38,060 bases of DNA from Sphingomonadales bacterium. GTDB lineage: Bacteria; Pseudomonadota; Alphaproteobacteria; Sphingomonadales; Kordiimonadaceae. The notes under the pieces are model-generated. The model was not told where the DNA came from. It searched no databases and saw only the letters and a list, made by a program, of their open reading frames with translations. The DNA lies in NCBI GenBank assembly GCA_011088215.1, contig JAALKD010000030.1, positions 1-38,060 of the forward strand, read 5' to 3'. This document shows, in pieces, positions 8,163 to 19,888 of the stretch (within the stretch, counting starts at the first letter, position 1; each line of letters starts with the position of its first letter). A program made the translations under genes and the position numbers.

Positions 8163-9359
8163 GTGTCATCAACCGGGCCCATTGCTGCCTATAAAAAGCT
8201 GGAACAAGACGGCGAAATTCGCCCTGACCCTGATCAGGCGCGTATTGTGGACCGCCTTCAGCGATTGCACCGCGAACTTGAGGAATATCCGGAGATTGCC
8301 GGTCGAGGCACCGGGCTTTCGATTAAAAACTGGAGGCTGGCGCATTTCTTCCGCAAATCAGGCGGTGACAAATCAGCGCCTAAGGGCTTGTACATATACG
8401 GCGGCGTTGGCCGCGGTAAATCCATGTTGATGGACATGTTCTATGAAGTTGCCCCAGTGAAAGCCAAGCGTAGGGTCCATTTCCACGAATTTATGCTGGA
8501 TGTACACGCCCGGATGAAAATATGGCGCGGGTTGTCGGATAAGGAACGAGCAGCCCTGGGTGGACGCGCCAGCGAGGATGATCCCATTCCGCCAGTTGCC
8601 CGCCAAATCGCTGCCGAAGCCACCTTGTTGTGTTTTGACGAGTTGCAAGCCACCGATATCGCCGACGCTATGGTATTGGGGCGTTTGTTCAAGGAACTTC
8701 TGGAGCGCGGCGTAATCATTGTGGCCACCACCAACCGGCCGCAGGACGACCTATATAAAGATGGCCTGAATCGACAACTGTTCCTGCCCTTCATTGAGAT
8801 GATCAAACAGGCCTTTGATGTGCTGACGCTGGATGGCCCTACCGATTATCGCTACGACCGCCTCAAGGGTGTTGAGACTTATTACACCCCCGTTGATGAG
8901 GCCAGTACGACCAAGCTCTCGGAAGCTTTTTTTCGTCTGACCGACCGCAATGTGGAAGACCGTGACAAGGTGCCAACCGGCGAACTATTTGTGCAAGGCC
9001 GCACTTTGTTTGTGCCCAAATGTGCGCGCGGTGTCGCGGTGTTTTCTTTCAAGCGGTTGTGTGCCAATCCACTGGGTTCTGCTGATTATCTGACCATCGC
9101 TCGCGCTTTTCACACGGTTATTATGTTGGCGATACCCCAGCTTGAACGCGGAAAGCGAAACGAGGCCAAGCGGTTCGTTACGCTCATCGATGCGCTTTAT
9201 GAGCATGGGGTGAAATTTTTATGCTCTGCTGCCGTTCCACCCGCCGACCTATACCCGGCCGGTGATGGTAGTTTTGAATTTGAGCGCACTGTTTCGCGGC
9301 TGATTGAAATGCAATCAGAAGATTATCTCGCCCGGGGACACGGGAAGGTTGATGCCTAG
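8163..9359 (+). CDS. zapE: Cell division protein ZapE (AFG1-like ATPase)
   Basis: The 398-residue protein is a P-loop ATPase of the ZapE/AFG1 family, which in Escherichia coli associates with the FtsZ ring. The Walker A motif GGVGRGKS spans residues 80-87, and Walker B with Asp159-Glu160 is in LLCFDELQATDIADA. The following ATTNRPQDDLYKDGLNRQLFLPF is a family hallmark. The start is GTG, with AAGGG about ten bases upstream. It lies upstream of mdh and the suc genes, a conserved alphaproteobacterial arrangement, although here two other genes intervene. Its end overlaps the next gene by eight bases. Confidence 0.95.
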   Translation: MSSTGPIAAYKKLEQDGEIRPDPDQARIVDRLQRLHRELEEYPEIAGRGTGLSIKNWRLAHFFRKSGGDKSAPKGLYIYGGVGRGKSMLMDMFYEVAPVKAKRRVHFHEFMLDVHARMKIWRGLSDKERAALGGRASEDDPIPPVARQIAAEATLLCFDELQATDIADAMVLGRLFKELLERGVIIVATTNRPQDDLYKDGLNRQLFLPFIEMIKQAFDVLTLDGPTDYRYDRLKGVETYYTPVDEASTTKLSEAFFRLTDRNVEDRDKVPTGELFVQGRTLFVPKCARGVAVFSFKRLCANPLGSADYLTIARAFHTVIMLAIPQLERGKRNEAKRFVTLIDALYEHGVKFLCSAAVPPADLYPAGDGSFEFERTVSRLIEMQSEDYLARGHGKVDA

Positions 9360-10056
9360 TGAGTTTCGCCCAATAGATGGTAAGCCACGGACGCTTTTCG
9401 AAGACCCGGTTGGCACAAGATATTTTCCGTCTCTCCTCAGTGACGTTGAATTAGGCCAATTGGACCGGATTAGCGCCGACATGTCGATCGGTTCGGTTGG
9501 TACAAGGGTTTTTGATGCTGCCTTGCAGTCCATTCTCGGAGGCAACAGCAGCTTGATGAAACTGGCCTGTGATCTTGTCGGATCTGAAGCAATGGCTGTA
9601 CGAGCGGTTTTCTTCAACAAAACAGCTGATCAAAATTGGTCAACACCCTGGCATCAGGATCGAACCATTCCGGTACACGCAAAGCATGAAAGGCATGGAT
9701 ACGAGGTATGGTCACTTAAATGCGGTATTCATCATGTGGAGCCACCAATCGCTGTTATTGAAAAAATGATAACTCTTAAAGTGCATATTGATGCCTGCCT
9801 ACCTAATGCAGGGCCAATAAAAGTGGCTGATGGATCACATCGGATGGGAAGGGTGCGGGCAGCCGATGCGGCGAGCGTCGCGCAAACTTTACCGATGCGG
9901 GTTTGTACGGCAAATGCGGGCGATGTGTGGGCCATGTCCAGCACTATCCTGCATGCATCAGGGCGATCCAGTTCGGCAGCATCTCGTCGTGTATTGCATG
10001 TTGACTTCGCCGTAGGCCAACTTCCGAAACCGCTAGAATGGTTCAGTCTATATTGA
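9352..10056 (+). CDS. Phytanoyl-CoA dioxygenase (PhyH) family protein, second copy
   Basis: This 234-residue Fe(II)/2-oxoglutarate dioxygenase-like protein has His101 and Asp103 (WHQD), His201 (ILHASG) and an Arg at about 212-213 as likely metal and co-substrate ligands. The start at 9352 has GGGAAGG just upstream and overlaps the end of zapE by eight bases, so the two are probably co-transcribed. It shares only the fold motif with the PhyH protein at 4251-5015, so this is not a recent duplication. NAGPIKVADGSHRMGR resembles PhyH members that accept small polar substrates. Its insertion between zapE and mdh departs from the usual order. Substrate unknown. Confidence 0.85.
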   Translation: MPSEFRPIDGKPRTLFEDPVGTRYFPSLLSDVELGQLDRISADMSIGSVGTRVFDAALQSILGGNSSLMKLACDLVGSEAMAVRAVFFNKTADQNWSTPWHQDRTIPVHAKHERHGYEVWSLKCGIHHVEPPIAVIEKMITLKVHIDACLPNAGPIKVADGSHRMGRVRAADAASVAQTLPMRVCTANAGDVWAMSSTILHASGRSSSAASRRVLHVDFAVGQLPKPLEWFSLY

Positions 10057-10061
10057 AGGGC

Positions 10062-10613
10062 TTACCTGTTCAGCCAAGGGCGAGCAATGCGGGTCAGGAC
10101 CGGCATAATGGCATAAACCATCATCGGTGTGATGATCGCAAGCGAGGTGATCGTGATCAGGATCGGCACTTGAGTGATATACTCCACCACCAGTGGCGGC
10201 ACTAAATACACCGGGGCCACCAGCCCAGCAAAAGTGACCAACGCCATTTTTTCGCGGCTTGGTGGTTTGCCGTCGGCGCTTAGCGGGAACATATACTCCA
10301 GACTTTCATACTGAATGACCTCGAGCGGGCCCGCGCTAAAGCCGTCGGTTTCTTCCAAAAGCGCTAGCCGTTCGTCTGATTGCATCCATGTCTCCAGGTT
10401 TGCGTAGCAATTGAACCTGAAAATGCTGGTAACAGTTGTGCCTTCGCCGTCCACCGGTTTGATAACTTCCGAACCCAGATAGCCTGTATAGGTGCGGCAG
10501 GCGGCGCGAATGCGTTTGGACCATGCCTCAAAGGCCACCATTTTGTCGGGTAGGATTGCATGGCGAACAATTGTGGTTACCGGAGAAGTGTTATTTTTGT
10601 CGGTTATTTTCAT
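10062..10613 (-). CDS. Membrane-anchored antibiotic biosynthesis monooxygenase (ABM) domain protein
   Basis: Residues about 10-105 look like a ferredoxin-like ABM domain: VTTIVRHAILPDKMVAFEAW, then YTGYLGSEVI and the FRFNCYANLETWMQSDER region. Two hydrophobic helices follow at about 121-146 and 149-172, so the domain is tethered to the inner membrane. Proteins with this ABM plus two-helix layout are widespread and mostly uncharacterised; the name does not imply antibiotic synthesis. The ATG has a GAGG site at normal spacing. It converges with the PhyH gene, leaving only five bases between stops. Confidence 0.8.
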   Translation of the reverse strand: MKITDKNNTSPVTTIVRHAILPDKMVAFEAWSKRIRAACRTYTGYLGSEVIKPVDGEGTTVTSIFRFNCYANLETWMQSDERLALLEETDGFSAGPLEVIQYESLEYMFPLSADGKPPSREKMALVTFAGLVAPVYLVPPLVVEYITQVPILITITSLAIITPMMVYAIMPVLTRIARPWLNR

Positions 10614-12065
<1,452 letters not shown>

Positions 12066-12124
12066 ATGATCTGAGCCCCTACTAATGATGAAAGCCAACG
12101 AACTATGAAAGAGCGGGTGAGCAA

Positions 12125-13294
12125 ATGAATATTCATGAATATCAGGCAAAAGGCCTTTTGAAACAATACGGCGCGCCGGTTCTTGGTGGCGGTGTTGCCT
12201 ATACAGCAGCTGAAGCTGTTGACGCCGCGAAAAAGCTGGGCGGCCCGGTCTGGGTTGTCAAAGCACAAATCCATGCCGGTGGCCGCGGTAAAGCGGGCGG
12301 CGTAAAAGTTGTTAAATCACTGGATGATGTTGAAGCGGTTGCGAAAGACCTGATCGGTAAAACACTGGTAACCCACCAAACTGGCCCTGAAGGCAAAGAA
12401 GTTAAGCGGGTTTATGTGGAAGATGGCTGCGCGATCAAAAGCGAGTTTTACCTGTCCATGCTGCTGGACCGTGCGTCAGGCAAGCTTGCGATCATGGCGT
12501 CTACCGAAGGCGGTGTGGACATCGAGGAGGTTGCTGCCAGTACACCAGAGAAAATTTTCAACGTAACCATTGATGCGGCGACTGGCCTTCAGTCATTCCA
12601 TTGCAGGCGCGTGGCTTTTGGCCTTGGCCTTTCTGGTGCTGCCGGTAAATCTTGCATGAAGTTGGTTGCGTCGCTTTACAAGGCATACACCGAGCTTGAT
12701 GCTTCCATGTTGGAGATCAACCCGCTGGTGCTGACCGAAGACGACGAGATGGTTGTTCTGGACAGCAAGATGTCATTCGATGGTAACGCGCTCTTCCGCC
12801 ACCCGGATGTACGTGAACTGCGCGACGAGAGCGAAGAAGACCCCAAAGAGATCGAAGCATCCAAATACGACCTGAACTATATCAGTCTTGATGGTTCGAT
12901 CGGTTGCATGGTCAACGGCGCGGGTTTGGCGATGGCAACCATGGATATCATCAAGCTCAAGGGCGGCGAACCGGCCAACTTCTTGGACGTTGGAGGCGGC
13001 GCCACCAAAGAGCGGGTTACCGAAGCTTTCAAGATCATTCTCTCGGACGATAACGTGGAAGGTATTCTTGTTAATATCTTCGGCGGTATCATGCGCTGCG
13101 ATGTGATTGCAGAAGGCGTGGTTGCGGCTGCCCGCGAAGTGGCACTTTCGGTGCCGTTGGTCGTGCGGCTTGAAGGTACGAATGTGGAGCTCGGCAAACA
13201 GATAATGGCAGACAGTGGTTTGCCGATTATTGCTGCTGACGATTTAAATGATGCGGCTGAGAAAGTCGTTAAGGCCGTGAAGGAGGCCGCGTAA
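12125..13294 (+). CDS. sucC: Succinyl-CoA synthetase beta subunit (ADP-forming)
   Basis: The 389-residue subunit has the ATP-grasp fold and, with SucD, converts succinyl-CoA to succinate while making ATP. It begins [20 protein letters not shown], a family hallmark. The glycine-rich [15 protein letters not shown], the metal-binding LEINPLVLT and the C-terminal NFLDVGGGA and [10 protein letters not shown] motifs are all present. Length equals the family norm. Its TAA stop overlaps the sucD ATG by one base, so translation is coupled. It follows mdh after a hairpin, in the usual mdh-sucC-sucD order. Confidence 0.98.
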   Translation: MNIHEYQAKGLLKQYGAPVLGGGVAYTAAEAVDAAKKLGGPVWVVKAQIHAGGRGKAGGVKVVKSLDDVEAVAKDLIGKTLVTHQTGPEGKEVKRVYVEDGCAIKSEFYLSMLLDRASGKLAIMASTEGGVDIEEVAASTPEKIFNVTIDAATGLQSFHCRRVAFGLGLSGAAGKSCMKLVASLYKAYTELDASMLEINPLVLTEDDEMVVLDSKMSFDGNALFRHPDVRELRDESEEDPKEIEASKYDLNYISLDGSIGCMVNGAGLAMATMDIIKLKGGEPANFLDVGGGATKERVTEAFKIILSDDNVEGILVNIFGGIMRCDVIAEGVVAAAREVALSVPLVVRLEGTNVELGKQIMADSGLPIIAADDLNDAAEKVVKAVKEAA

Positions 13295-14166
13295 TGTCTG
13301 TATTAGTCGGAAAAGATACCAAAGTTATCTGTCAGGGTTTCACAGGCGCGCAAGGCACCTTCCACTCTGAGCAGGCCATCGCATACGGCACCAATATGGT
13401 TGGCGGTGTAACGCCGGGCAAGGGCGGACAATCGCACCTTGATCTACCTGTGTTTAACACAGTCGGCGAAGCACGCGACGTAACTGGTGCCAACGCATCG
13501 GTGATTTATGTGCCGCCGCCCTTCGCAGCGGACAGTATTCTGGAAGCCATCGATGCAGAGATCGAACTGGTTGTTTGTATCACTGAAGGCATTCCAGTGC
13601 TGGATATGGTGCGGGTGAAGCGCGCGCTCAGAAATTCAAACACGCGGTTAGTTGGTCCGAACTGCCCGGGTGTTATCACGCCTGGTGCGTGCAAAATCGG
13701 GATTATGCCTGGCCATATTCACAAGCCGGGCAATGTGGGCATCGTTTCGCGCTCTGGTACGCTGACATATGAAGCTGTGCATCAGACAACGGTTGCCGGC
13801 CTTGGCCAAAGCACTTGTATTGGTATTGGCGGTGACCCGGTAAACGGCACCAATTTCATTGATTGCCTTGATATGTTCCTCGGCGACGACGACACTCACT
13901 CGATCATTATGATCGGTGAAATTGGCGGCTCTGCGGAAGAAGAGGCGGCTGAATTGTTGAAGCAAAGCAAGGTTAAGAAGCCAGTTGCCGGTTTCATCGC
14001 TGGTTTGACGGCCCCTCCGGGTCGGACAATGGGCCACGCTGGCGCTATTGTTTCTGGCGGTCAGGGCGGTGCGGAAGACAAAATTGAAGCCATGCGTTCA
14101 GCTGGTATCGTTGTGTCTGACAGTCCCGCGGCGCTTGGCCCAACACTGCTGAAAGCTATCGGTTAA
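13294..14166 (+). CDS. sucD: Succinyl-CoA synthetase alpha subunit
   Basis: This 290-residue subunit binds CoA in its N-terminal Rossmann domain ([17 protein letters not shown]) and carries the phosphorylated active-site His in [14 protein letters not shown]. The [11 protein letters not shown] and [16 protein letters not shown] segments are also typical. AAGGAGG lies within the end of sucC, eight bases before the ATG. With SucC it forms the TCA-cycle step of substrate-level phosphorylation. It ends just upstream of a hairpin that precedes or overlaps the sucA start. Confidence 0.98.
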   Translation: MSVLVGKDTKVICQGFTGAQGTFHSEQAIAYGTNMVGGVTPGKGGQSHLDLPVFNTVGEARDVTGANASVIYVPPPFAADSILEAIDAEIELVVCITEGIPVLDMVRVKRALRNSNTRLVGPNCPGVITPGACKIGIMPGHIHKPGNVGIVSRSGTLTYEAVHQTTVAGLGQSTCIGIGGDPVNGTNFIDCLDMFLGDDDTHSIIMIGEIGGSAEEEAAELLKQSKVKKPVAGFIAGLTAPPGRTMGHAGAIVSGGQGGAEDKIEAMRSAGIVVSDSPAALGPTLLKAIG

Positions 14167-14178
14167 CTAATATAGAGG

Positions 14179-14200
14179 GGCGTGGTGGAAGCACCACGCC
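14179..14200 (+). promoter_or_regulatory. Perfect 9-bp hairpin at the sucA translation start
   Basis: The arms GGCGTGGTG and CACCACGCC pair perfectly around a GAAG loop. The 5' arm includes the end of the GAGGGG ribosome binding site and two tandem GTG codons at 14182 and 14185 that are candidate sucA starts. An in-frame ATG at 14209 lies just downstream. No T-tract follows, so this is not a terminator. It could control initiation of sucA or act as a processing or stability element between sucD and sucA. Confidence 0.6.
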
Positions 14201-17115
14201 GATTGCCCATGGGTGCTGATCTGGATCGAATTGCTGCGTTGGAGGGTGTAAGCCCGCAATTTGTTGAATCGTTGTACGAGCAATATACCGCCAATCCCTT
14301 GTCGGTTGACCAAGGCTGGCAGGAATACTTCCAGACGTTAGAGGCTGGCATTCAGGTTGCGGGTCCCAGTTGGGCAAGGTCGGATTGGCCCATTCGCCCA
14401 AACGATGATCTGACATCGGGTCTTGATGGCTCGGATATGTTTATCGAGCAGGAAGCGCCTCAAGCGAAAACTGGCGGCGTAGCAGCAGAAGATGTGCGCG
14501 CAGCGACAATTGACAGCATTCGCGCGCTAATGATGGTTCGCACCTATCGGGTGCGTGGCCATCTGATGGCTAATCTAGACCCACTTGGTCTTGAGGAGCG
14601 GCCCATACACACAGAACTTGAGCCAGGCACATATGGCTTTGGCCCTGATGATCTGGACAGGCCTATTTTTATCGACGGTGTACTGGGATTGGATACTGCC
14701 ACCGTTCGCGAGATTATCGCGATTTTGCAACGCACCTATTGCTCCAACATCGGCGTTGAATTTATGCATATCAACGATCCGGATGAGAAGTCCTGGATTC
14801 AGCGTAAAATTGAAGGCCGCGACAAGGAAATTCAGTTTACCGACCGCGGTAAACTGGCGATTCTTAACAAGCTTATTGAAGCAGTTCAGTTCGAGCGTTT
14901 CCTTGGTAAGAAATATACTGGCACAAAGCGTTTTGGTCTGGACGGCGGCGAAGCCATGGTGCCGGCCCTTGAAGGCGTGATGAAAACCGGTGGCCAAATG
15001 GGTCTGCAGGAAATTGTTCTGGGAATGCCGCACCGGGGACGGTTGAACGTGCTTGCCAATGTGATGCAGAAGCCGTATCGCGCGATTTTCAACGAATTTC
15101 ACGGCGGCGCCTCAACGCCGGATGACGTGCAAGGCTCTGGCGACGTAAAATACCACTTGGGTACTAGTGCTGATCGTGAGTTTGATGGCAACAAAGTGCA
15201 TCTGTCCTTGAATGCTAATCCATCACACCTTGAGGCGGTTAACCCGGTTGTGATCGGTAAAGTGCGCGCCAAACAGCAGATGAAAGAAGACACCAAACGC
15301 AATGATACGCTGTCGCTTTTGCTGCACGGTGACGCCGCTTTTGCCGGACAGGGTATTATTTCCGAGTGTTTCGGCATGTCTGGGTTGCGGGGTTATAACA
15401 CCGGCGGCACTATCCATTTCATTGTGAATAACCAAATTGGCTTCACCACCAGCCCACAATTTGCCCGTTCCAGTCCCTATCCGTCGGATGTGGCAAAAAT
15501 GGTGCAGGCACCAATATTCCATGTAAACGGCGATGACCCTGAAGCGGCTGTTTTTGCGTCTAAAATCGCTACTGAATTCCGACAGGAGTTTAAACGTGAT
15601 GTGGTGATCGACATGTTCTGTTATCGCCGCTTTGGCCACAACGAATCTGACGAACCTGCTTTCACACAGCCCTTGATGTATGCAGCGATTAAAAACCACC
15701 CCAGTGTGGTAAAAATATATTCAGACAAGCTAATCGCAGAGGGTGTGCTCACGAGCGAGCAGTTTGTTCAGATGGAATCTGAATTTGTACGCTATCTGGA
15801 AGACGAATTTGAAGCCGCCAAAGAGTACCGAGTTAATAAGGCCGACTGGTTTGAAGGCAAGTGGCAAGGTTTTGGGCTTGCAGACAAAGACCATGAAAAA
15901 CGCCGCGCCGATAAGGGTGTAAGCGAATTAATGCTGCGCGAAGTCGGCGAACAAATAACCAGTTACCCGGAAAAATTTAATATTCACCGTACGCTCAAGC
16001 GTGTGCTTGATAACAAGCATAAAATGTTTGAAAGCGGCAAAGGTTTTGATTGGGCAACTGCCGAGGCTTTGGCGTTTGGCACGCTGCTGCGGGAAGGTCA
16101 TGATGTGCGTCTGTCGGGTCAGGACTGTGGTCGCGGCACCTTCAGCCACCGACATGCTGTGTTTGTTGATCAGAAAACCGAAGACCGGCACATTCCGCTA
16201 AAGGAAGTTAACCCCGAACAGCATTTTGAAGTGCTGGACAGTCATTTGTCCGAGTTCGGCGTGTTGGGGTTTGAATATGGTTTCTCTACTGCTCATCCCA
16301 ACAGCCTGACGCTTTGGGAGGCGCAGTTTGGTGATTTCGCCAATGGCGCTCAAATTATCATTGATCAGTTTATCTGCTCTGCCGAAGCCAAATGGCTGAG
16401 GATGTCGGGCCTCGTGATGCTTTTGCCGCACGGCTACGAAGGTCAGGGCCCGGAGCATTCATCTGCGCGGTTGGAGCGGTACCTGCAGCTATCTGCTGAA
16501 GACAATTGGCAGGTTGTGAACTGTACCACACCATCAAATTATTTCCATGTGTTACGCCGTCAGATGCACCGGTCTTTCCGCAAGCCTTTGATTGTTATGG
16601 CACCGAAATCTCTGCTGCGTCACAAACGATGTGTGTCGTCTTTAGAGGAATTTGGCCCCGGTTCACAGTTCCACCGGGTTCTGTGGGATGATGCTGACCT
16701 GGACAACGGCGTATCGGCGATCAAGCTGAAAGCCAATAGCAAGATCAAGAAAGTGGTTTTGTGCTCGGGTAAGGTTTATTTTGATATTCTGGAAGAACGC
16801 GATGCCCGCGGACAAGATGACACCTATATATTGCGCGTTGAACAGTTATATCCGTTCCCGGCACGGGCGCTCCAAACCGAACTGAAGCGTTTCAAGAATG
16901 TAGAGAGCATTGTCTGGTGTCAGGAAGAGCCCAAAAATATGGGGTCTTGGACATCAATTAATGAACCGCTGGAAGAGTTATTGATTTCCATGAAGATGCC
17001 GGTAACCCGGGCGCGTTATGCTGGCCGAGCTGCTAGCGCCTCTACGGCAACAGGGCAGGCATCCAAGCATGCTGCACAGCAACAGGCATTAGTGAATGAA
17101 GCTCTTGAAGGTTAG
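14185..17115 (+). CDS. sucA: 2-oxoglutarate dehydrogenase E1 component
   Basis: The protein of about 976 residues is the thiamine-diphosphate E1 subunit of the 2-oxoglutarate dehydrogenase complex, which decarboxylates 2-oxoglutarate and passes succinyl to SucB. The N-terminal GVSPQFVESLYEQY and SVDQGWQEYFQ are the E1-specific docking region. Further on are MPHRGRLNVLANV, GDAAFAGQG, YRRFGHNESDEPAFTQP and the C-terminal LLPHGYEGQGPEHSSARLER. GTG at 14185 is preferred because GAGG lies six bases upstream; GTG 14182 is close to the site, and ATG 14209 would give a protein eight residues shorter. All possible starts lie at or just after a hairpin. Length is normal. Confidence 0.96.
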   Translation: MEAPRRLPMGADLDRIAALEGVSPQFVESLYEQYTANPLSVDQGWQEYFQTLEAGIQVAGPSWARSDWPIRPNDDLTSGLDGSDMFIEQEAPQAKTGGVAAEDVRAATIDSIRALMMVRTYRVRGHLMANLDPLGLEERPIHTELEPGTYGFGPDDLDRPIFIDGVLGLDTATVREIIAILQRTYCSNIGVEFMHINDPDEKSWIQRKIEGRDKEIQFTDRGKLAILNKLIEAVQFERFLGKKYTGTKRFGLDGGEAMVPALEGVMKTGGQMGLQEIVLGMPHRGRLNVLANVMQKPYRAIFNEFHGGASTPDDVQGSGDVKYHLGTSADREFDGNKVHLSLNANPSHLEAVNPVVIGKVRAKQQMKEDTKRNDTLSLLLHGDAAFAGQGIISECFGMSGLRGYNTGGTIHFIVNNQIGFTTSPQFARSSPYPSDVAKMVQAPIFHVNGDDPEAAVFASKIATEFRQEFKRDVVIDMFCYRRFGHNESDEPAFTQPLMYAAIKNHPSVVKIYSDKLIAEGVLTSEQFVQMESEFVRYLEDEFEAAKEYRVNKADWFEGKWQGFGLADKDHEKRRADKGVSELMLREVGEQITSYPEKFNIHRTLKRVLDNKHKMFESGKGFDWATAEALAFGTLLREGHDVRLSGQDCGRGTFSHRHAVFVDQKTEDRHIPLKEVNPEQHFEVLDSHLSEFGVLGFEYGFSTAHPNSLTLWEAQFGDFANGAQIIIDQFICSAEAKWLRMSGLVMLLPHGYEGQGPEHSSARLERYLQLSAEDNWQVVNCTTPSNYFHVLRRQMHRSFRKPLIVMAPKSLLRHKRCVSSLEEFGPGSQFHRVLWDDADLDNGVSAIKLKANSKIKKVVLCSGKVYFDILEERDARGQDDTYILRVEQLYPFPARALQTELKRFKNVESIVWCQEEPKNMGSWTSINEPLEELLISMKMPVTRARYAGRAASASTATGQASKHAAQQQALVNEALEG

Positions 17116-17161
17116 ACCCCGAGAGCATCCAAATGATTGAAAGAAACTAGGAGCACATAAG

Positions 17162-18415
17162 GTGGCAATTGAAGATATCGTAATCCCTCAAATGGGTGAA
17201 TCGGTGGCTGAAGGGTCGATCGGAACCTGGCTCAAACAGGTCGGCGATGCGGTGGCGCAAGACGAGCCGATCGTTGAGGTCGAAACAGATAAAGTTGCGA
17301 TGGAAGTACCAAGCCCGGTTGCTGGTGTTCTGGTCGAGCAACTCGTCGCTGAAGGTGACACGGTTGAAATTGGCGCATTGATTGCGCGGGTTGATACGGA
17401 AGGCAAGGCAACGTCCGCGCCCGCCGCTGCTCCCGCAGCAGCCCCTGCAGCTGCGGCCCCAGCACCAGCTGCCGCCCCTGTGGCAGCTGCTCCCGCGCCA
17501 GCTCCGGCACCAGCGCCTGCCGCTCAGGCACAAGACCTGATGCCCATGTCGCCTGCCGTGCGCCGCATGGTGGAAGATTATAATCTGGATGCCTCGTCTA
17601 TCGCGGGCACCGGCAAAGATGGCCGGCTAACCAAAGGCGATGTGATGAAGGCGATTGAAAGCGGGTCTGCGCGCACTCTTAGCGCACCTGCCGCCGCAGC
17701 CGCTGCGCCCACTGGGCCTCGCGAAGAGCGGGTGAAGATGACGCGCATGCGCAAGCGCATCGCTGAACGATTGAAAGACGCACAAAACACTGCTGCTATG
17801 TTGACCACATATAACGAAGTCGACATGACACAAGTGATGGAAGCCCGCGCCCGTTACAAAGACATGTTCGCCAAAAAGCATGGTATTAAGCTCGGCTTCA
17901 TGAGCTTTTTCTCTAAAGCCTGCTGTCTTGCACTTAAGGAAGTGCCGTCAGTGAACGCTTCCATCGAAGGCGAGGAAATTGTTTACCACAACTATGCTAA
18001 CATCGGCGTGGCAGTGTCTGCGCCCAACGGTCTTGTTGTGCCGGTTCTGAAAGACGCGCAGGATATGTCTTTTGCGGACACCGAACTGGGTATCGCCGGC
18101 TATGGCCGTAAGGCTCGCGACGGCAAGCTGACCATTGATGATATGCAGGGCGGTACCTTCACCATCTCCAATGGCGGCATTTTTGGATCATTGATGTCGA
18201 GCCCGATTATCAACCCGCCGCAGTCGGCTATTTTGGGCATGCATAAGATTCAGGAACGTCCAATGGCAGAGGGCGGCCAGGTTGTTATCCGCCCGATGAT
18301 GTATTTGGCGCTAAGTTACGACCACCGACTGATCGATGGCCGCGAGGCGGTTACTTTTCTTGTGCGTGTCAAAGAAGCACTGGAAGACCCAACCCGCCTT
18401 CTTCTGGATATGTAA
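17162..18415 (+). CDS. sucB: Dihydrolipoamide succinyltransferase, E2 of 2-oxoglutarate dehydrogenase
   Basis: This 417-residue E2 core carries succinyl groups on lipoyl-lysine to CoA. The lipoyl domain occupies about residues 1-77, with the modified Lys44 in [11 protein letters not shown] long alanine-proline linker (about 80-124) follows. The peripheral subunit-binding domain (about 125-165, [19 protein letters not shown]) comes next, then the catalytic acyltransferase domain with [12 protein letters not shown] near the C-terminus. GTG start, with AGGAG eight bases upstream. It lies between sucA and lpd, completing the complex. The linker is rich in short repeated Ala-Pro units, which could vary in length between strains. 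Confidence 0.97.
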   Translation: MAIEDIVIPQMGESVAEGSIGTWLKQVGDAVAQDEPIVEVETDKVAMEVPSPVAGVLVEQLVAEGDTVEIGALIARVDTEGKATSAPAAAPAAAPAAAAPAPAAAPVAAAPAPAPAPAPAAQAQDLMPMSPAVRRMVEDYNLDASSIAGTGKDGRLTKGDVMKAIESGSARTLSAPAAAAAAPTGPREERVKMTRMRKRIAERLKDAQNTAAMLTTYNEVDMTQVMEARARYKDMFAKKHGIKLGFMSFFSKACCLALKEVPSVNASIEGEEIVYHNYANIGVAVSAPNGLVVPVLKDAQDMSFADTELGIAGYGRKARDGKLTIDDMQGGTFTISNGGIFGSLMSSPIINPPQSAILGMHKIQERPMAEGGQVVIRPMMYLALSYDHRLIDGREAVTFLVRVKEALEDPTRLLLDM

Positions 18416-18424
18416 GGGACAGTT

Positions 18425-19831
18425 ATGGCTGATAGTTATGACGTTGTTATCATTGGTGCTGGGCCTGGCGGTTATGTTGCTGCCATCCGCGCAGCGCAAC
18501 TGGGGTTGAAAACCGCCTGTATCGACAAGCGAGACACACTTGGTGGTACTTGTTTGAATGTGGGCTGCATGCCCTCTAAGGCCTTGTTACATGCCTCGCA
18601 TCTGTACCATGAAGCCGCGCATGATTTTGACAAGTTTGGCTTGTCTGCCAAAGGCGTCAGCTTCGATCTGAAGAAAATGATGGCTGCGAAAGACAAAACA
18701 GTCACTGGCTTGACTGGCGGCATTGAGTTTCTGTTCAAGAAAAACAAGATCGACTGGATCAAGGGAGCCGGACGCTTCACTGCCAAAGACACCATTGAAG
18801 TTGCGCTGAACGATGGTGGCAAACAGACGGTGAAGGCGAAAAACACTATCATTGCCACCGGCAGCGAAGTTGCAAGCTTGCCGGGCATGGAAATCGACGA
18901 AGACAGAATTGTGTCCTCCACCGGCGCTCTTGAGTTCTCAGAAGTGCCAAAGCATCTTGTGGTTATCGGCGGCGGCGTTATCGGCCTCGAGCTGGGCTCG
19001 GTTTGGGCGCGGCTTGGTGCAGAAGTGACTGTTGTTGAGTTTATGGATCAGGTCTTGTTCGGAATGGATATGGAGGTCCGCAAAACCTTTGGTCGCATTC
19101 TTAAAAAGCAGGGTATGAAGCTGAAACTGTCATCTAAAGTAACCGGCGTTAAAACGCTAAAAAACAGTGTGAAAGTGACCTACGAGCCGGTTAAAGGCGG
19201 TGACGCGGAAACCATTAGCGCGGACCGTGTTCTGGTATCAGTGGGCCGCAGGCCTTTTACTGATGGGCTCGGTCTTGAAGTGATTGGCGTAGAGATGGAC
19301 GACCGCTCACGTGTCAAAATCAATCATGATTTCTCCACCAATGTGCCTGGTATTTGGGCGATCGGTGATGTGGTCGAAGGGCCAATGCTGGCACATAAAG
19401 CTGAAGATGAAGGCGTTGCCTGCGCGGAAAATATCGCTGGGCTAACCGGCTATGTGAATCATGATGTAATCCCGGGTGTTGTTTATACATTCCCTGAGGT
19501 GGCGAGCGTGGGCAAATCTGAGGAAGAACTAAAAGAGGCCGGCGTTGCATATACCGCGGGCAAGCTCCCTTTCACCGCCAACAGTCGCTCGAAAGCCAAT
19601 ATGTCCACAGACGGCTTTGTGAAAATCCTGGCGGACAAAAACACCGACCGGGTATTGGGTGTTCATATCATTGGTGCTGACGCAGGCAACATGATCGCTC
19701 AGGCAGCAACAGCCATGGAATTCGGCGCCTCCGCGGAAGATATTGCATTGACATGTCACGCCCATCCGACCGAAACCGAAGCGATGAAAGAAGCGGCGCT
19801 TGCAGTGCATAAGCGCACCATTCATATGTAG
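18425..19831 (+). CDS. lpd: Dihydrolipoyl dehydrogenase (E3)
   Basis: The 468-residue FAD enzyme reoxidises dihydrolipoamide with NAD. The FAD-binding IIGAGPGGYVAAIRAAQLG is at the N-terminus. The redox-active disulfide is Cys43 and Cys48 in GGTCLNVGCMPSKALL. A second nucleotide motif, VIGGGVIGLELGSVWARLG, binds NAD, and the C-terminal HAHPTETEAMKEA holds the catalytic His-Glu pair. It begins nine bases after sucB with AGGGACAG as ribosome binding site. As the last gene of the mdh-suc operon it is followed by a strong terminator, and its product probably serves the 2-oxoglutarate complex first. Confidence 0.97.
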   Translation: MADSYDVVIIGAGPGGYVAAIRAAQLGLKTACIDKRDTLGGTCLNVGCMPSKALLHASHLYHEAAHDFDKFGLSAKGVSFDLKKMMAAKDKTVTGLTGGIEFLFKKNKIDWIKGAGRFTAKDTIEVALNDGGKQTVKAKNTIIATGSEVASLPGMEIDEDRIVSSTGALEFSEVPKHLVVIGGGVIGLELGSVWARLGAEVTVVEFMDQVLFGMDMEVRKTFGRILKKQGMKLKLSSKVTGVKTLKNSVKVTYEPVKGGDAETISADRVLVSVGRRPFTDGLGLEVIGVEMDDRSRVKINHDFSTNVPGIWAIGDVVEGPMLAHKAEDEGVACAENIAGLTGYVNHDVIPGVVYTFPEVASVGKSEEELKEAGVAYTAGKLPFTANSRSKANMSTDGFVKILADKNTDRVLGVHIIGADAGNMIAQAATAMEFGASAEDIALTCHAHPTETEAMKEAALAVHKRTIHM

Positions 19832-19852
19832 GTGTGAAAAAATTGGATAGGG

Positions 19853-19883
19853 AAAAAGCCCCGGCATCCGCCGGGGCTTTTTT
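19853..19883. terminator. Strong intrinsic terminator after lpd, probably bidirectional
   Basis: AAAAAGCCCCGGC pairs with GCCGGGGCTTTTT over 13 positions around an ATCC loop, with a T-run on the plus strand and an A-run that becomes a T-run on the minus strand. It ends the TCA operon and can also terminate the minus-strand ogt transcript, whose coding frame ends six bases away. Confidence 0.95.
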
Positions 19884-19888
19884 GCGCG

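Noticed and set aside
17401..17530. Tandem repeat in the middle of sucB
   Set aside because: It is the alanine-proline linker normal for E2 enzymes; the reverse-strand frames over it are artefacts of its composition.
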